Origin: Sipunculus nudus
Taxonomy: Eukaryota; Annelida; Sipuncula; Golfingiida; Sipunculidae
Direction of reading: 5' to 3'
DNA length: 64,000 nt
Assembly: GCA_026874595.1 (NCBI GenBank)
Contig: CM049310.1
Location: 43,591,558-43,655,557 of the forward strand
The position numbers and the translations under genes were made by a program. Of the stretch, positions 24,127-37,929 are shown one piece after another. The number at the start of each line of letters is the position of its first letter. Position 1 is the stretch's first letter. The notes under the pieces were generated by a model, which was not told where the DNA came from, made no database searches, and saw only the letters and a program-made list of their open reading frames with translations.

Positions 24127-27100
24127 GTTGCGTCTTCTAATACTAACACCACAACTATCCTGTTAACTAATTCATCATGTCATTGTTAAATATCAAGTTC
24201 ACTGAATTCCTGGCGACATCACATGAAGGGAATTTAATTTCTGTAATAATCCCCTGGCTATTAAGTCTAGTCACGGAGCGATTGTGTCAATGTATTGTTG
24301 AGCGAGTCCGTTTGCGATCAGACATTTGACCGGGTAACTAGGGACGATATTTATCTTATCTTTCTCTACACTCGTCACATTGACACAAAGGTTAACTCTC
24401 CGTGATAAACGTATAAACTACACTGTTAATACAGGTGGTTAATAACGACGACCGTTAAATGTAGGTGTGCCAACCATAAGGTGTTATACACGCTATAAAG
24501 AGTAACAAGCCTTTGGCTAAATTGGCAGTGAGCAACAGTGGGGTAGTTAAAATAGGCAATTGAGCAAGTGATTGAGTATTCTATGCTGGGTCCCTCCCTC
24601 CGCATGGACTATACATAGATTTGTGTACCTGTGCCCGTTGCAATGCTAGATAAAATGTACACACGAAGGTACATATTGCCGCAAGACCGGTAGTCTTAAC
24701 AGCCAAGACACGATCATTCACCGAGTGTCACCACGGTTCATCTTGTGCCTAAAGGAAAGTGTGCAGGCCAGACAAACATAGCGGTCTACAAAGCGACATG
24801 TAGGCTAGCCAAACACTCTGTACCATATCACCTGTACACCGACGTACGGGCAAACTATATTACATATCATTAAAGAGCTGCTAATACGTATAGACATAAA
24901 GGGCGCTCCCACAAACCACCTGCAGATCGATATAGTAAAGTAACATAAAATTGATCGTTAGATGAACAGTACTACTTTTTTAATGTTCAACTGTTATAAT
25001 CCCTCAAATTATAATGCAGTATATATATTCTATTCGTTGGTTTTAAGAAGATCTATAGTTTATATAATTCATGTAGTCGATTTTGTTTCCCAATAACCTG
25101 GCAAATCTTAATAATATTATTATCATTATGTTTATTTTATTATTACCATTAAGAAATTTTGACATGCGCATATACATGCGACTCGTGTGTATAACATAAT
25201 ATTACCATTGCAATGCAGCTGTAAAGATCCAATGGCAAAGAAGACGTATTAATTTATTGGATGTTATGACTGTTTGCATCACGTTGAATGGTAAACATAC
25301 CAGCAGAAAAGAATTGCGATCTGCAACTTGTTTCTGAGTGATTCCTTTCGACAAAGCGCACTGCATATTCTTGACTTTGCATACAATATTTTTAATTTTT
25401 GTTTTCAGTTTCAGCATTATCTAAGTATTTACACATCTATTTTGGCAGGAAGGTAGACCTTTACAATCTTGTATTTTGTAAATACATAATATATTATAAA
25501 AATAATAAATAGTATATAAAATATTCAATACAAAATTTATATTATAGTAAATTTGCACTGCGACTGAAATTCCTAGTGATTTTTACTTATTGCCGGGAAG
25601 TAAATTACATTGTAGATACAACTTAAATCATGCCGCTGAAGAAAAATCTCAAACTTAATCTTTTTATCGTGGATAACATGCGTTATCACTGTAACAGTTG
25701 ATTTGTATGACAATAGCGCTTATTCAAATAGTAAGGGATGTTTTCGATAAAACAGGCAATTTAAATTATTTTTATAATATCCTTATAAAATAGGAGTCGC
25801 GAGTCAAAATATTGTAACCGTCTATTTCCAAGCTTCCCTTAATTTTCATGGTAGTGACTTGCGCAATCATTTTTTGTACAAATAACCAAACCCCCTTTTC
25901 AATTTATTACATTTAGGGCTTACAAAAATATCCTGTTTCATGTAAAAATGTGACCGTTTATTGATGTAGATTTTCAGATTCTCCAATGAATTTCATCAAA
26001 TGAAAAATTTGATTGTAAGATCGAGGATAATTTTTAAAGAAAATCAAGGGAGCGCACATTTAGTATTGTAATTTAAAGAGTAAAGACAGTCTCGCTGCCA
26101 TTTATCTATATTTCCAGTGAACTTTTTCACTTTGCTATACTTTGAATGGTCGTGTCTAGTAAAATTTCAAACGAGAGCATTTTTTCGATTATATAAATTT
26201 AAGGTGGATTAAGCATCCATTAAAACAACCCTACTTTATTTGTCCGTGCTATTTCGTATCAAAGAAGAGACACTTATGCTTGAAGACAAATTCAAAACCA
26301 TTGGAGTTATAATATTATGCCATTGGTTGTGTTACTAGTTATTGTTCTTCAGTATAAAGGTTTTCTTTCACTAAATAAACGTATGGTGTTTTGAAACATC
26401 TTAATATGGATTTAATACAATCCAGGTATACATACACCGAACCAAACTGAGTCTATATGGCTGCACACATATGTACAATTAAACTAAACCTTGTTCATAT
26501 ATACAATATTAAATCGACTTTTATAATTAAATTAATAATAACATGTATGTATTATGTATATCTTTCAAACTTAAGAACCATCTTGGCCACCAACACTTTT
26601 TTGAGGTAAAGGTGCGTAAATGCTTTCCTGTTGCTAGGCAGCCATCACTGCGTCTCCTACAAGGTAACCAGGTAACCTTCGTTATTATGCAGGACATGTG
26701 TAATCTTACCTTGTGTCGTAGTCAACCCGCCGTAATTAAACCTTAATTAGCTCATTTGTCTTCAAGTACTTCCATTATGAAAAATATTCCAACAAGCGTA
26801 GGCTAAAGATAGCGAACGTTCAAGCACTCCGTCGAGTAGCCAGATAATATCCACAGAGAATGGCGAGTCCAAAACTATAAGTACGTCATCAGAGATACCT
26901 CAAACAACTCTGTCAAAACAAATATATTTCTTGCACGACTCCCGGCGCTCGTTTGCTTTTGTTCACTGTTCACTTCTCCCGTACAAGGGTCTGGTGTTGA
27001 ACATATTTATTCAGTAAGTATACCTCATGGGGCCTACACAAACACGTACGGTTTCCACATGAAGTCACACGTACCGTGATCTACTTGAGGGTATGTTGTT

Positions 27101-30100
27101 ATACTTTCACTTGAGTGCCTGTCAATGTTGATGTTTTCGCTACTTTTTGCTCTTTTGGAATATGCCTGATTACATATTTGATTAACCGAAAGAATGTCAC
27201 TCGCAAAGTTAATGATCCGTAGCCAACGATATACTTGAAATTGACTCATCCGCTTAAGACTGCATGACCTTCCGTCTTTTTGCCTTTTATACGCTCATAC
27301 ACATGTATATACGTATGTATAAATGTGTATTGGAGTTTTCTTTGATCTCCTTTGCCTTAAACCGCTCCACCCCTCCTGAATGTCTGTATATTTAAGATAA
27401 AGTCCGGGGCTTAAAACTAAGCCCGCATTTTCCTCTGGCGCAAGATTGCCGATGCTTTTGGGCAAGATCTAAATTTTTCTTATACTTAAAAAATATTCCC
27501 AGCCTCCGGGGTTTCTCTGAATGTCCATATATCTAGGTTGTTGGGATGTTTCTTAATGATTACTGATATAGATTATGTTATGAGATATTTTTTTTCAGTG
27601 ACAGTCTTGTCTGATAATTTCTATCAAGTGCAAAAGGTTAATTTAATTCCGGCACTTAGTTGTGTTTATACCTTGAGTTTTGGACCAAGTCTAGTTAAAT
27701 CAGAGAGAGTGGATATATTTTTAAGTTCGTTGTTCAAGCAGATTCCTTACAGCAGTATGGGTTTGTATTATGGAATAATAAATCTTTAATGACAGGTTAC
27801 CCCGGTAACACACCAGCGTGTTTGACACAAAAATAGCTGATCAATGTAAAACTTGTATAAAGCTTTCCGGAATTGTCGAGCAAAAACGGATCTTGATTGC
27901 TTTGATCGGCTTGGTAATATTTTATAGGCAAACCACCAAAAAGGCATGTTTTAAAAGACTGCTTATTATATTTTATCTTTGTTGCGTCTACCCGTACTCT
28001 ACCCTCGGATGTTCCCATGGTGACAAGTACTCAGGTACGCACACACCTGCAGGCCATACACCTTTGTTGCAGCTGATCGACTGGACCAAATAATTTATCA
28101 ATTTTCAGCTTGGGTGGCAGTCCTTATTACAAGGCATAACTCAGGTACTCGTCTCCCCGGTGTGGTTACCGTGCGTTAATTGCTTTTGGTTTAGTCCCGG
28201 CAGGTGAATTGATAAAATTAGCCGGGCGAGGTTTGTTTACTTTGTATAATGCTTTCAACCTAAAGAGCGAAAAGCGAAAGAACAAATACGGTAAAAGGAT
28301 TTCTCAGCAAAAAGTTACAGGTAAATAGGAACATGTTGCATGAAAAAAAAAAACATGATTTTAACATAGAAATAAATGTTGAACGGCCACTGATTTAAAC
28401 AAAAATATGAAGCGATATTTGATTTATCAATATTGAAGTATATATGCCATAACATTGCTGACCTGAATGCTTGTGTCCTTGTCTTTGTTTACAGAGTATA
28501 TGATATTTAAACGTAACACACATACACAGTTCGAACTAAAGATTATACGCTTTGATCCTTAAGGTATGAATGCAAAATAATCCAGAGTAGTTAGTGCCCC
28601 ATTAATTACTGCTGACTTCTTGAAAAAAATTGCGAACATTTCTGAATGCAGTACTTTTAATTTTCTAAATTACTAATTGCAGTTAATAAGTTTGATTAAT
28701 TTCATTCCGTCCAAAGCAGGTAACAAACAAACCTTGCAACAAAACAGCTAATTCCATTTCTGTTGATACATCCTGTAGACGACCTCTGATGAAAGCTCTT
28801 CCAACGTTTCTTGCAGGGTCAAGAACAGGTGTTCAGGGTTAAACCTGTGAAATGATAAAATAAGGTCGTCATCTTGTCACTGAGAGAACAGACGAGGCTC
28901 ATATAAAGTGACATTTGTTGAATTAATACAGCCCTTTCAGATCATTTCAAATTCATCCTTTTTTCTCCCCACGGTAATATCTAGATCGATTCCAGCTACA
29001 AATCCAAGCAAACGCAGAAAGGATTTTGATGTCGCAATTTCAACATCCATTAATCTCCAAGGACACAAAAGATTGGCTAATACTTCCATTTCTTGAATAC
29101 AAATATAATTAATATTCTTCAAATGTATCGACCTACGGATAATCACACAGCGAACTACTTGAAGCACTTTCTGTGTCGCTTGAAGGGAAAATTCCATTAA
29201 TTATGTGAAATTTGTTTTTAAAGCTTCTAAGTATATCCTTTGTATCAGTGTACCATATATGATCACCTATTAGTACAACCTAATAAGTTCTTCATTCAGA
29301 AATATCCATGGAAACACAAAAGCAGCTCTTCTAACGTAACCTGACAAAGCACTTAATCCCCTCTAACGTGTGTTATGGATCACACAGCGGGCGATCAAGG
29401 ATAAACCCGAACCCTTCATATATATAGTTATAAATCCTAAAACGTCAGCTTATCGTCTGCAAATGAACATCTGGCGAGTTTGGTTAGCTCTTGTGGTATT
29501 CGTGCCGTCAGCGTTTAGGGGCCGCTCATATCGACCCCGGCATCTGTCTCCGCTCTGCGCTTACGACTAGGGGTTTTAACATGTGATAGTGTAGATCTTT
29601 CAGGAAATACAGGGAAGGCCACTGAAGCCAATTAGCATTAGAAACAGAACTGTTGAAGCTGAAATCTATAACTCTTTTCTGTCTGCTGAAAACAAATATT
29701 ATATGGAACCGTGTAATTCTTTTTTTTTTTTGGTTAGCAAACTTTCCTGATTGAGTCAATATGATCAATAAACAATTCCCTTTATTCTGTGTACCGTTTA
29801 ATTCAGAGGTACATTTGTAGATTTTATTGGTCGGATTGAAAATGAAAGGTTATTTAACACAGGTTTTGGGGCTATCTACGCCTGTCCATGCCGTGCCCAA
29901 AAACTTATTTGACTTATTATTTGTGAACACCTGGCCTGAAATGTACTTCAACAGAAATTGACAAAGCCGGCACTCTAGGGCAGCTTGAAATCGACATTCA
30001 CCATTGGAACGCTCTCTATAACTTAAATATGTGGCCCTGGATTAGTGAGAAGATTTTTTTATAACTTTTTTTTTAAATCCTAGCTAAAAAAGATTTTACA

Positions 30101-30600
30101 GATAAAAATAGACCAAAATGAACGATTGCATATCTGTGAGATCCCACGATTAAAAAAAGATACATACCTGACCATCAATGTTTTTTTTTCCTGAGATTAT
30201 ACGAAATCATACATAATAAACGTACACTGGAGTTTAGTTTTTATGAATCCTATACATTTAAAGTGACCACCCAGATATTGCGCACCCTAGGTACAGCGAA
30301 AAGAAACTATCCTGGGGTCGCACATGATCTGCCCTAATGGTCGCCCTACTATGATGACGTCATTGAAGTGTTACCAGTTTGCTCTCCACAGTATAGCGAG
30401 TGTTATAAACCTTGGCATGTAAGCCATGTGTACAAAACTACCTGTAATCGCTGAAGTGCTGACCATGCGTGGCACATATTGTTGATAACAATGGTTCGCT
30501 TGGTGCTTAGACTGACCGTTCAATCAAAGGTTTCACACGGTCAGCAATCATATCAATTATCGAATATGATCATTTTCTATTCCCGTTCGACATTCATCTG
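24127..30600. other. Intergenic, no gene supported
   Basis: AT-rich sequence upstream of gene 1. Short open frames only, none with family motifs or paired splice sites. A possible lone exon at 28748-28844 is listed separately. The promoter of gene 1 must lie near its start, but I see no convincing TATA box or initiator. Confidence 0.6.
28748..28844 (-). other. Possible orphan terminal exon
   Basis: A good acceptor (TTATCATTTCACAG) is followed by a frame reading FNPEHLFLTLQETLEEL, then SSEVVYRMYQQKWN and a TAG. The codons look coding-like, but no partner exon was found. An open frame at 28937-29197 on the same strand might be related. Could be chance or a relic. Confidence 0.3.
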
Positions 30601-30639
30601 TCATATCAAAGGATGAACTCAGTCTGGCCCTGAAAAGAA

Positions 30640-30950
30640 GATAACACGCACACAGTTTTAGTGTTCTTTATAAACACGCACATAGTATAGGTGGCCTTTA
30701 TAAAAAACGCACACAGTTTTCGTTTCTTTATAAACACGCACAGTTTTAGTGGTCTGTATAAAAACGCACTCAGTTTTCGTTTCGTTATAAGCACGCACAC
30801 AGCTTTTTTGGTCTTAATAAACACGCACACAGTTTTAGTGGTCTTAATAAACACACGTGTACACAGTTTAGTGGCTCTAATAAACACGCACACAGTTTAG
30901 TGGCTCTAATAAACACGCACACAGTTTTAGTGGTCTTAAAAAATAAAAAA
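30640..30950. repeat. 30-bp minisatellite, about 10 units
   Basis: Unit close to AAACACGCACACAGTTTTAG then TGGTCTTAAT. Copies vary between 28 and 31 bp. Open frames cross it on both strands simply because the unit is a multiple of three. Confidence 0.88.
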
Positions 30951-31193
30951 AAATATATAGAGATAAGGGGAGATTCTCAAGACTAAAGATTAAATTTACG
31001 AACGGATTGGATGTATATCATAATTTTCGTCTATATCGCCTGATAGACTCGACTTCTCAGAGAAAGGGAGTGTTCGAGAGAGGCAATTAGAACGTAAAGG
31101 CCGAAAACAAAGAAGAAGAGGTGAAAGAACGGCTGAGACTCCTATACAGACCCAACTTATTGAATCACATATGATACACAATTGAACCTTTCA

Positions 31194-31547
31194 GGCCAAA
31201 AAATAAAAAATAAAATAAATAAAAGTTATGGTTCTCAGGCACCGCCCGTATCAATTTTAAACCCCCTAATCAATATTTTTTTTAATTTTCAATAGAAACT
31301 TTCCAATGTTGAGTTCCAGCCTCTCGGACATTTCTCTCAAGAAGATAAATATTAAAATAATACAATTTTGATAAATTTCCCTTTGTTTTGTAGTGCCTTT
31401 ACTTGTTTAGCAAAAACAAAATATGTTATTATCATGCCTTTCCCTGATCATATGCCATTTTTAACAGACAGAAAAAGGTAAAAAAAAAAAATCGCCCGCC
31501 CGCATTGATTTCTGAAAGAGTGCCTGAGAACCAAGCCTTTTTTGGCC
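31194..31547. mobile_element. 354-bp terminal-inverted-repeat element (MITE-like)
   Basis: The left end GGCCAAAAAA… and internal GGTTCTCAGGCAC are mirrored by the right end, …GTGCCTGAGAACC and TTTTTTGGCC. CGCCCG-type GC patches lie just inside both ends. No coding capacity. A longer relative lies at 37290-41405. Confidence 0.7.
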
Positions 31548-32237
31548 TTACACAGATCTGTTTAATAAGAGAACCATAGAACAAATCGAACAAATTTGTC
31601 AGCATAATTAACATTTTACTTATGAACAAACGCAAAATGCAGAAAAATCATGCCGTGTGGTATTTTAATTTAAAAATTTCAGAAAGCATACAGAAAACAG
31701 ATTACTTTTAAATCGACATGAATACGAGTCACATCTGCTCAGCTCAAAAATATTCTACTGAAATCTCCCATCACATTTTTTTTATATACGGGTACTTTTT
31801 GTGAGAAAAGAAGGAAATATTGACAGACAGGGGTTAAAAACATCTGGGTAACTTCCGCCAGCCATCTTATAACACTGATCCAGGATTTGTTGTACATGCC
31901 ACTAAAACTGTCATTCTTTAAATATAAAAGAAAAAAGCAGTATTCCAACATTAATTCTTCTGGCAAACTCATTTGCTTAAGAGGACAACTAATCCAAGAC
32001 CTAGTCACGTGCGATATGCCCCACTCCAAGAGCCGTGCCGGGTTACGGTCGATCAACCGCGTGCCGTATCCTTGACAACAACAGGGTAATTTGACTCGAT
32101 ATGTCATTACGCAAGACCTAGCCAGTAACAAGAACCATCTGTGATAGATCTTTAATTCGGCTTTTTTTTACCGAATTACAACACAACGGAACCCATAGGT
32201 CACGTCGCTCAGCTGAATTTTGGAAAATGTTAGCAAA

Positions 32238-33600
32238 TGCAAAATATACTTATTTTTTACTCCGTTGAATATCTGATTATTTATCAAACAGAGAGCGAAG
32301 GGTGGTTATTAATGGATACTCGTCATCATTTTAATGTGCCAGCAGGAGTACCGCAGGGCTCCATATTGGGACCTTTATCTTTTCTAGTTTATGTTAATGA
32401 TATTGTGATTTTGTTTAAACCAACATCAGGCTGTTTTCAGATAATGCTTCGTTATTCGTTGTAGGAAGCAATCCAGATAATACGGCACTTAATATTAATT
32501 TTGATATATTTTGTCTTGGGAAATGGGCTGGGCAATGGTTTGTTAAATTTGTCCCAAACAAAACAGAGGCTAATTCTTTCAGAACAAAGAATAATATAAA
32601 TCGACCATTATGCAAGTATGTGAACAGGTAAATTATGTGTCGGAACATAAGCCTTTGGGTTTGATTGTCAGCGAACAGGGAAACTGTAAAGACCATGTGA
32701 TAAAGCAAGGGCGCGAGTAAATGTATTAAGATCACTGATATACAGACTAAACAATTGGAAACCGTGTAAAAATCTTTCATACGACCGATACTTAAATATG
32801 CTTGTGAAATCTGGGATGGGTATATGCACAGGTGGAAGCTGAGGAAATTGAACGTGTTCAGTTGTCGGCGGCAAGGATAGTGACTTGGGCCACCAGTCGC
32901 ACAGCCAGGAGTTGATATATAGAGAGACCGGTTGGAAAACATTAGCTGAAAGACGGAAGATAAAAAAAAATATTTTTACTGTATAAGAGGATAAATGGCT
33001 TGGTACCATCCTACCTGAGTCAGTTAATCCCTGATGAAGTGGGGCATTCAAACAGATACAATTTACCTAACAAAAACAACCTGCGTCCGCCTGCTTTTCG
33101 TACGTCTTTGAGAAAGAATTCATATTTAGTATCTTCAATCTGTTTATAGAACACATTAGATCAGTCGCTAGTTTCCGGAGAAAAATAGAAGGAAATTTAC
33201 CTTAGCCACCTATATATTTTACCCAGTGCAGTGGGAGTCGAGCAGCACAAATCTCCCATACGCACATGCGGCTCGATTGTAGCGGTTTGAAATATCACTT
33301 GTTTATTAACCACTGGGGGAGTATTCCTCATTGTTCATGTGGTCGTGTCGAAGAAACGCCAGAACAAGTATGGTTCGGTATTGTCCACTCTATTCTTATT
33401 GCGAGGACGTTCATATTGAACATGGAAATGTTAACACTATGTCAAACGGTAATGTGAACTGTCCTATTCAGAAAACTGTAACATTTTTTTTCAGATCGTT
33501 CAAAAATTTATTAATAAGACAAGACGGTTTACGAGGCAATATTCATTATATTTTGTATCTGATCACGCCTAAGGTAACAATTATTTATATGACATGGTCT
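32238..33600 (+). mobile_element. Decayed non-LTR (LINE) retrotransposon, 3' part
   Basis: The plus strand shows reverse transcriptase remnants across several frames. The first is VPAGVPQGSILGPLSFLVYV followed by NDI. Then come LFSDNASLF (a degraded [F/Y]ADD box) and a KWAGQWFVKFVPNKTE-like thumb region. Near 33000 the text reads GLVPSYLSQLIPDEVG and YNLPNKNNLRPPAFRTSLRK. From 33266 a tail reads RLDCSGLKYHLFINH and SCGRVEETPEQ. Stops and frameshifts break every frame, so it is inactive. The order and motifs fit jockey/CR1/I-type LINEs. No N-terminal endonuclease is seen. Confidence 0.85.
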
Positions 33601-36600
33601 TTTAAAACCTAGATAAAAGCTGCATTTTTTATAACTGCTTTCAAATTTCAGATTATAAAAGCTTAAAACCTTATGTCCATCATATCCATCAATTCAACAG
33701 AGGTTACATGAACAAAAAGTGCCCTGGCTAAAGGTGAATAACATTTAACAGTTATTATTTCACATTTATATGCAGATAACATACAGTTGCAATAGAAATA
33801 ATGACCCAATCCACAGGTGCGAGAACTCAACCGCAATGGGAAGGTGGAGGGGGAAGGTTTAATGGTGGGAGTTACATATACACATATATATATATATACA
33901 CACAAGATATGAAATTTAATTCAACAGTGCTTAAAGGAGAAAAAGTGTTTTCATTATAATTGAATATTTAAATTAAAAAAAACGGAGAGATAGACATACA
34001 AAGCCAATCACTTTACTTCAAAGTCTGCTGAGCCAGGAAAAAAAATAAACAATAAGTTTGCATAAGATCACATCGTTTATCAAGTTTATAAATTTTATAC
34101 ATTTGAAATGTAACATATATAACTAAATATAAAATTCAATTCACGATTCTAAACTGCATCAACATTTATGAATAATTTGGTCAGATAACATTACATTATC
34201 CGCACAGATGTATTTATTCTTTTTTACCACATTTTTTTTATAAATTTGCAAAATAATAAATGTATGAAAATAACATTTGATTAAGAATTCACAATTCTTA
34301 ATTTCACAACTATTTACCCATAATTTGGCTCCTATATTATCAATTTATACATACTAGTTCGTTTAATTATATTTGAATTTCCTAATATTATTTAAAAGAA
34401 AATTTATATCTTTATAGATATTACATTACCACAACATGGCATCTTCTTGATTACTCCTTGAATTGCTATTTCAAGAAGTTTTTTTTTTATATTGGAATGG
34501 AAGCAGCATTACAATTGAGGAAATTCAGTTCAAACAATAACAATTACTGCTAAACACTTAGTGGGTGGATGGGTGGTTGGGGTGGTGGTGGTATGAGAAT
34601 AACTGTACACCTGCCACAGCAGGGGATCTCCCCAAGTGACCTATGACAAATGAGGTACCCTGGCACAGCTGACCTCCAGTGTCCAGAAGTGGGCTTGCTG
34701 GAGTTTCACCATGCAAGTGAATACAATGAGAACCTCCAAACAAAAATTCAATAACTAGCCTAATTTTCGAGCCCTAATTTTCAAATTTATGATTTTAACA
34801 GATTAAGTCCTTAATTAATGCAGTGAAAATTAAATCAAAAGTACTTGCAGGAGAAGAACGTGCAATGGCCAAAGTTGGGCAAAATTTAAGGTACTGATTT
34901 TATATAAATGCTAATTACTTAAAAATTTGCAAAATTCAGATCTAATTTTAGATATTCAATTGGATCTTGATTAAATGTAGTTATATTCGTGAAAAAGGTC
35001 TCTAGCTACAACAAATCTAATGTTAAATGAGCAGATATATCTTTCCTGTTTTTTTTTACAAAGTGCATTATCTTCGGGTCCATAACTTCAAGAATTTACA
35101 CAATGCTGACCTAATTTCTAGTAATTACATAGCAAATGTAAAGAGGAAAAATACATACTGAATATGATCAAAGTCAGATCAGTGGTTTTGATATTAGGCA
35201 GTCTTGAATTGTAACAATGTTTTTTTTATGGAAAATTGAGAATTCCATCATATTCCGGAGGAACTAAGTCCTAGTGACCCATTTTTTGGTATGGTAAGAG
35301 ATTTTTGGGACATCTAACTGTATGCCAAATTTTTTATTTGTAGGTCCAACAGTTTTAAAACGTTCCCTGTTAAAGGACGGACGGACGGACAAAGGACCAT
35401 GACTATATAAAAAAATGTTCCCAATTGATATCACTCGAGATAAAATCTGCATTTTAAGGGACATGAATTATGTGCATAATACCTTAACGTACCTCGTATT
35501 TTATTTGCGTCATCAGGTCTGACAGTGTGAAGGACCTCGCATAAATGTTCAAAATAAAATTAATCGAAAAGGCTTCGACATAGAATAATTTTTCATTTTA
35601 ATATAATGGAAGCACCACAAAAACCCAGTATCCATTACTCCTATTCCACAGGACTTGTCATTATGTTTTCCTGTTGCTATTTACGATTATTTTTGACATG
35701 GTATATATATATGTATACTTCGCCACAAGAGGCCGTCGGGTAGTGAATAAGTGATCTAGTAGTCTAATGAGTTCAGGTTTTAATAATTTTTAATATATGC
35801 GACGAAAGGTTTCGCGGAATGTTCACTTTACAGACACCCCTCTCTTATCCTTATCCAAATTTTTCATGTCTTGCATGTTTTCTCATATTTGTATCATATA
35901 AATTATATATTATTAAAATCATATCAGCATTTAAGAAAAATAAAATATATCATATATTAACATTATTTTCTTATAACAATAACTCTATACGGGGTTTTCA
36001 ACAACGGCAATAATGATTAGATGTGGATAAATATGCACAGACGCTAAATATAACGGTGGCAAGTAATTCAAATAAGTGTAATTGGCTCTTTATGGTATAT
36101 TAATTAGCGGTGGCCATCCGCACACAAAAACACGCATACACGATACACTATACCTCACTTCTAAAGACATTTTAAATTTCAGTCAGCATGGAGAAATGTT
36201 TGGTAATGTATTTCATAACTTAAAATATAAATACAAAATAAATACAAATATAAATAGGTTTATAAATAAACCCTTTTATCAGAGAGACATATGGAAATCT
36301 TGAGTTACTTCATATATTTCGTAATGGTTGCTGGTAAACTTACATTTGGCGAATTCTGTTCACCATTAGAGCAACACATGAATTTCTGCCAATACATATA
36401 TTTACAAGACAAACATATAACATACCATCCTGATATAAAAACCATGTATGAAATAGCGTCTATATGATCATGATATGCTTATTTGGCCCTGATAAGGGGT
36501 CATTAACCTTTAATCGTATACGAGGTCGCACTCGAATGAAACTCAAAGAACCAAGATAAGTTTCATCGAACCGCGCAAAGCGCTATTATATTTGAATGAC

Positions 36601-37289
36601 AATGACATAGGATCCTTGTATTGAAACCCCAAGAAGGCTCCAGCACAGTGCTGTATATGCAACGTTTTCGTTAAACCGCTCATGGCGATACAGGTAGGTT
36701 TTAATACACTTGGCTGTTTAACTAACGACTCCTGGTAACCCCCGCGTCGTTTTGTCACACTTCACGTGCCTCTCTGGTATAATAACTCCTGCCTCAAGTT
36801 TATTTACTTTCACTCTTGCCCATACCATGAAATATTTAATCTAGTATTGATAGGACTGACGCGATCTGGAAAGTAAAGCAATGGAACTTCGGAATCAACG
36901 CACAATAACACTAATATATAGGTTCCTTTACAATAATCAATATTATACAATGTAAAAGCAACATAGCATGATTTATAAAATAGAACGTATGAAGCAAATA
37001 TAAACTGGGTATTGAAGTTATAAAAATTTAAACTCCGCCTGATCTTCGGGCTCTGCTGTCAAATATGGATATTTTTGCCATTCACAAATTGCCTGAATCG
37101 CTCACCGTTCAGTTGCCAAAGAATGCACAGCCAACAGGTCAAGCTTAATAAGAGGAAACCGATTTATTTTCGCACTTTGGAGCAAATTTAAGTATGTCGG
37201 CCAGATTTGTATATACATCGAATCATAGCTTTTCCTGCAGGAATTCTTACACCCTGTATTTACTATAGCCAAAACTATACTTCATATAA
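33601..37289. other. Intergenic, AT-rich, no gene seen
   Basis: Holds poly-A/T runs, a short TA microsatellite near 33887 and the (GGAC)n repeat fragment near 35.4 kb. No recognisable coding exon. Confidence 0.6.
35240..35415. repeat. Repeat fragment ending in (GGAC)n
   Basis: Ends AGGACGGACGGACGGACAAA, the terminal style shared with repeats at 53.9 and 55.9 kb. The preceding AGTCCTAGTGACCCATTTTT fits an interspersed element. Limits are approximate. Confidence 0.5.
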
Positions 37290-37929
37290 GGCCAAAAAAA
37301 TAAAAGGTATGGTTCTCAGGCATCGCCCGCTTCAATTTTACACCCCCGCATCAAAAATTTTTGATTTTCAATAGAAACTTACCAATTTTGAGCTGCAGCC
37401 GCTCGGACATTTCTTTCAAGAAGAAAAAAACATACAATTTCCTTTGTTATGTAGTACTTTTACCTGTTTAGCATTATAAATCTGTTATTTTCATGCTTTT
37501 CCCTTATCATTTGACATATTTATCGAAACATACAAAATAAATATAAAAAACCGCCCGCCCGCATTGATCTATGAAAAACAAGGCCTACAGGCCTAATGCG
37601 AACCTGTGCAAAGTTTGGGAGTGTGAGTGGAGGTTTATTTTTAAAATTTAATATTGATCCTTTTAAGTCCTGCATATCTACCTTAGTCATCATGATTTCA
37701 GCAAAATGGACATTTTGGACCTGCAAGTTTCAGACTAGGACATTTTAAAACCAGAATATGGGTAGTCGACAAGCGAATATGTGTATCCACAGAAATCAGA
37801 GTGGGACGGGTGAAGTGAGGCATGGATTAAGTGGCAAGGGGAATAGAGTGAGGTGTGTTGTATATTAGCATGGATGTCTGCAGCTTAAACGTGAATGTAG
37901 GTGGTGCCACCTGTCATAAAATAAAACTA

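Noticed and set aside
32415-33051. Minus-strand open frames of up to 175 codons
   Set aside because: They lie antisense to the decayed reverse transcriptase, which explains the sequence on the plus strand.
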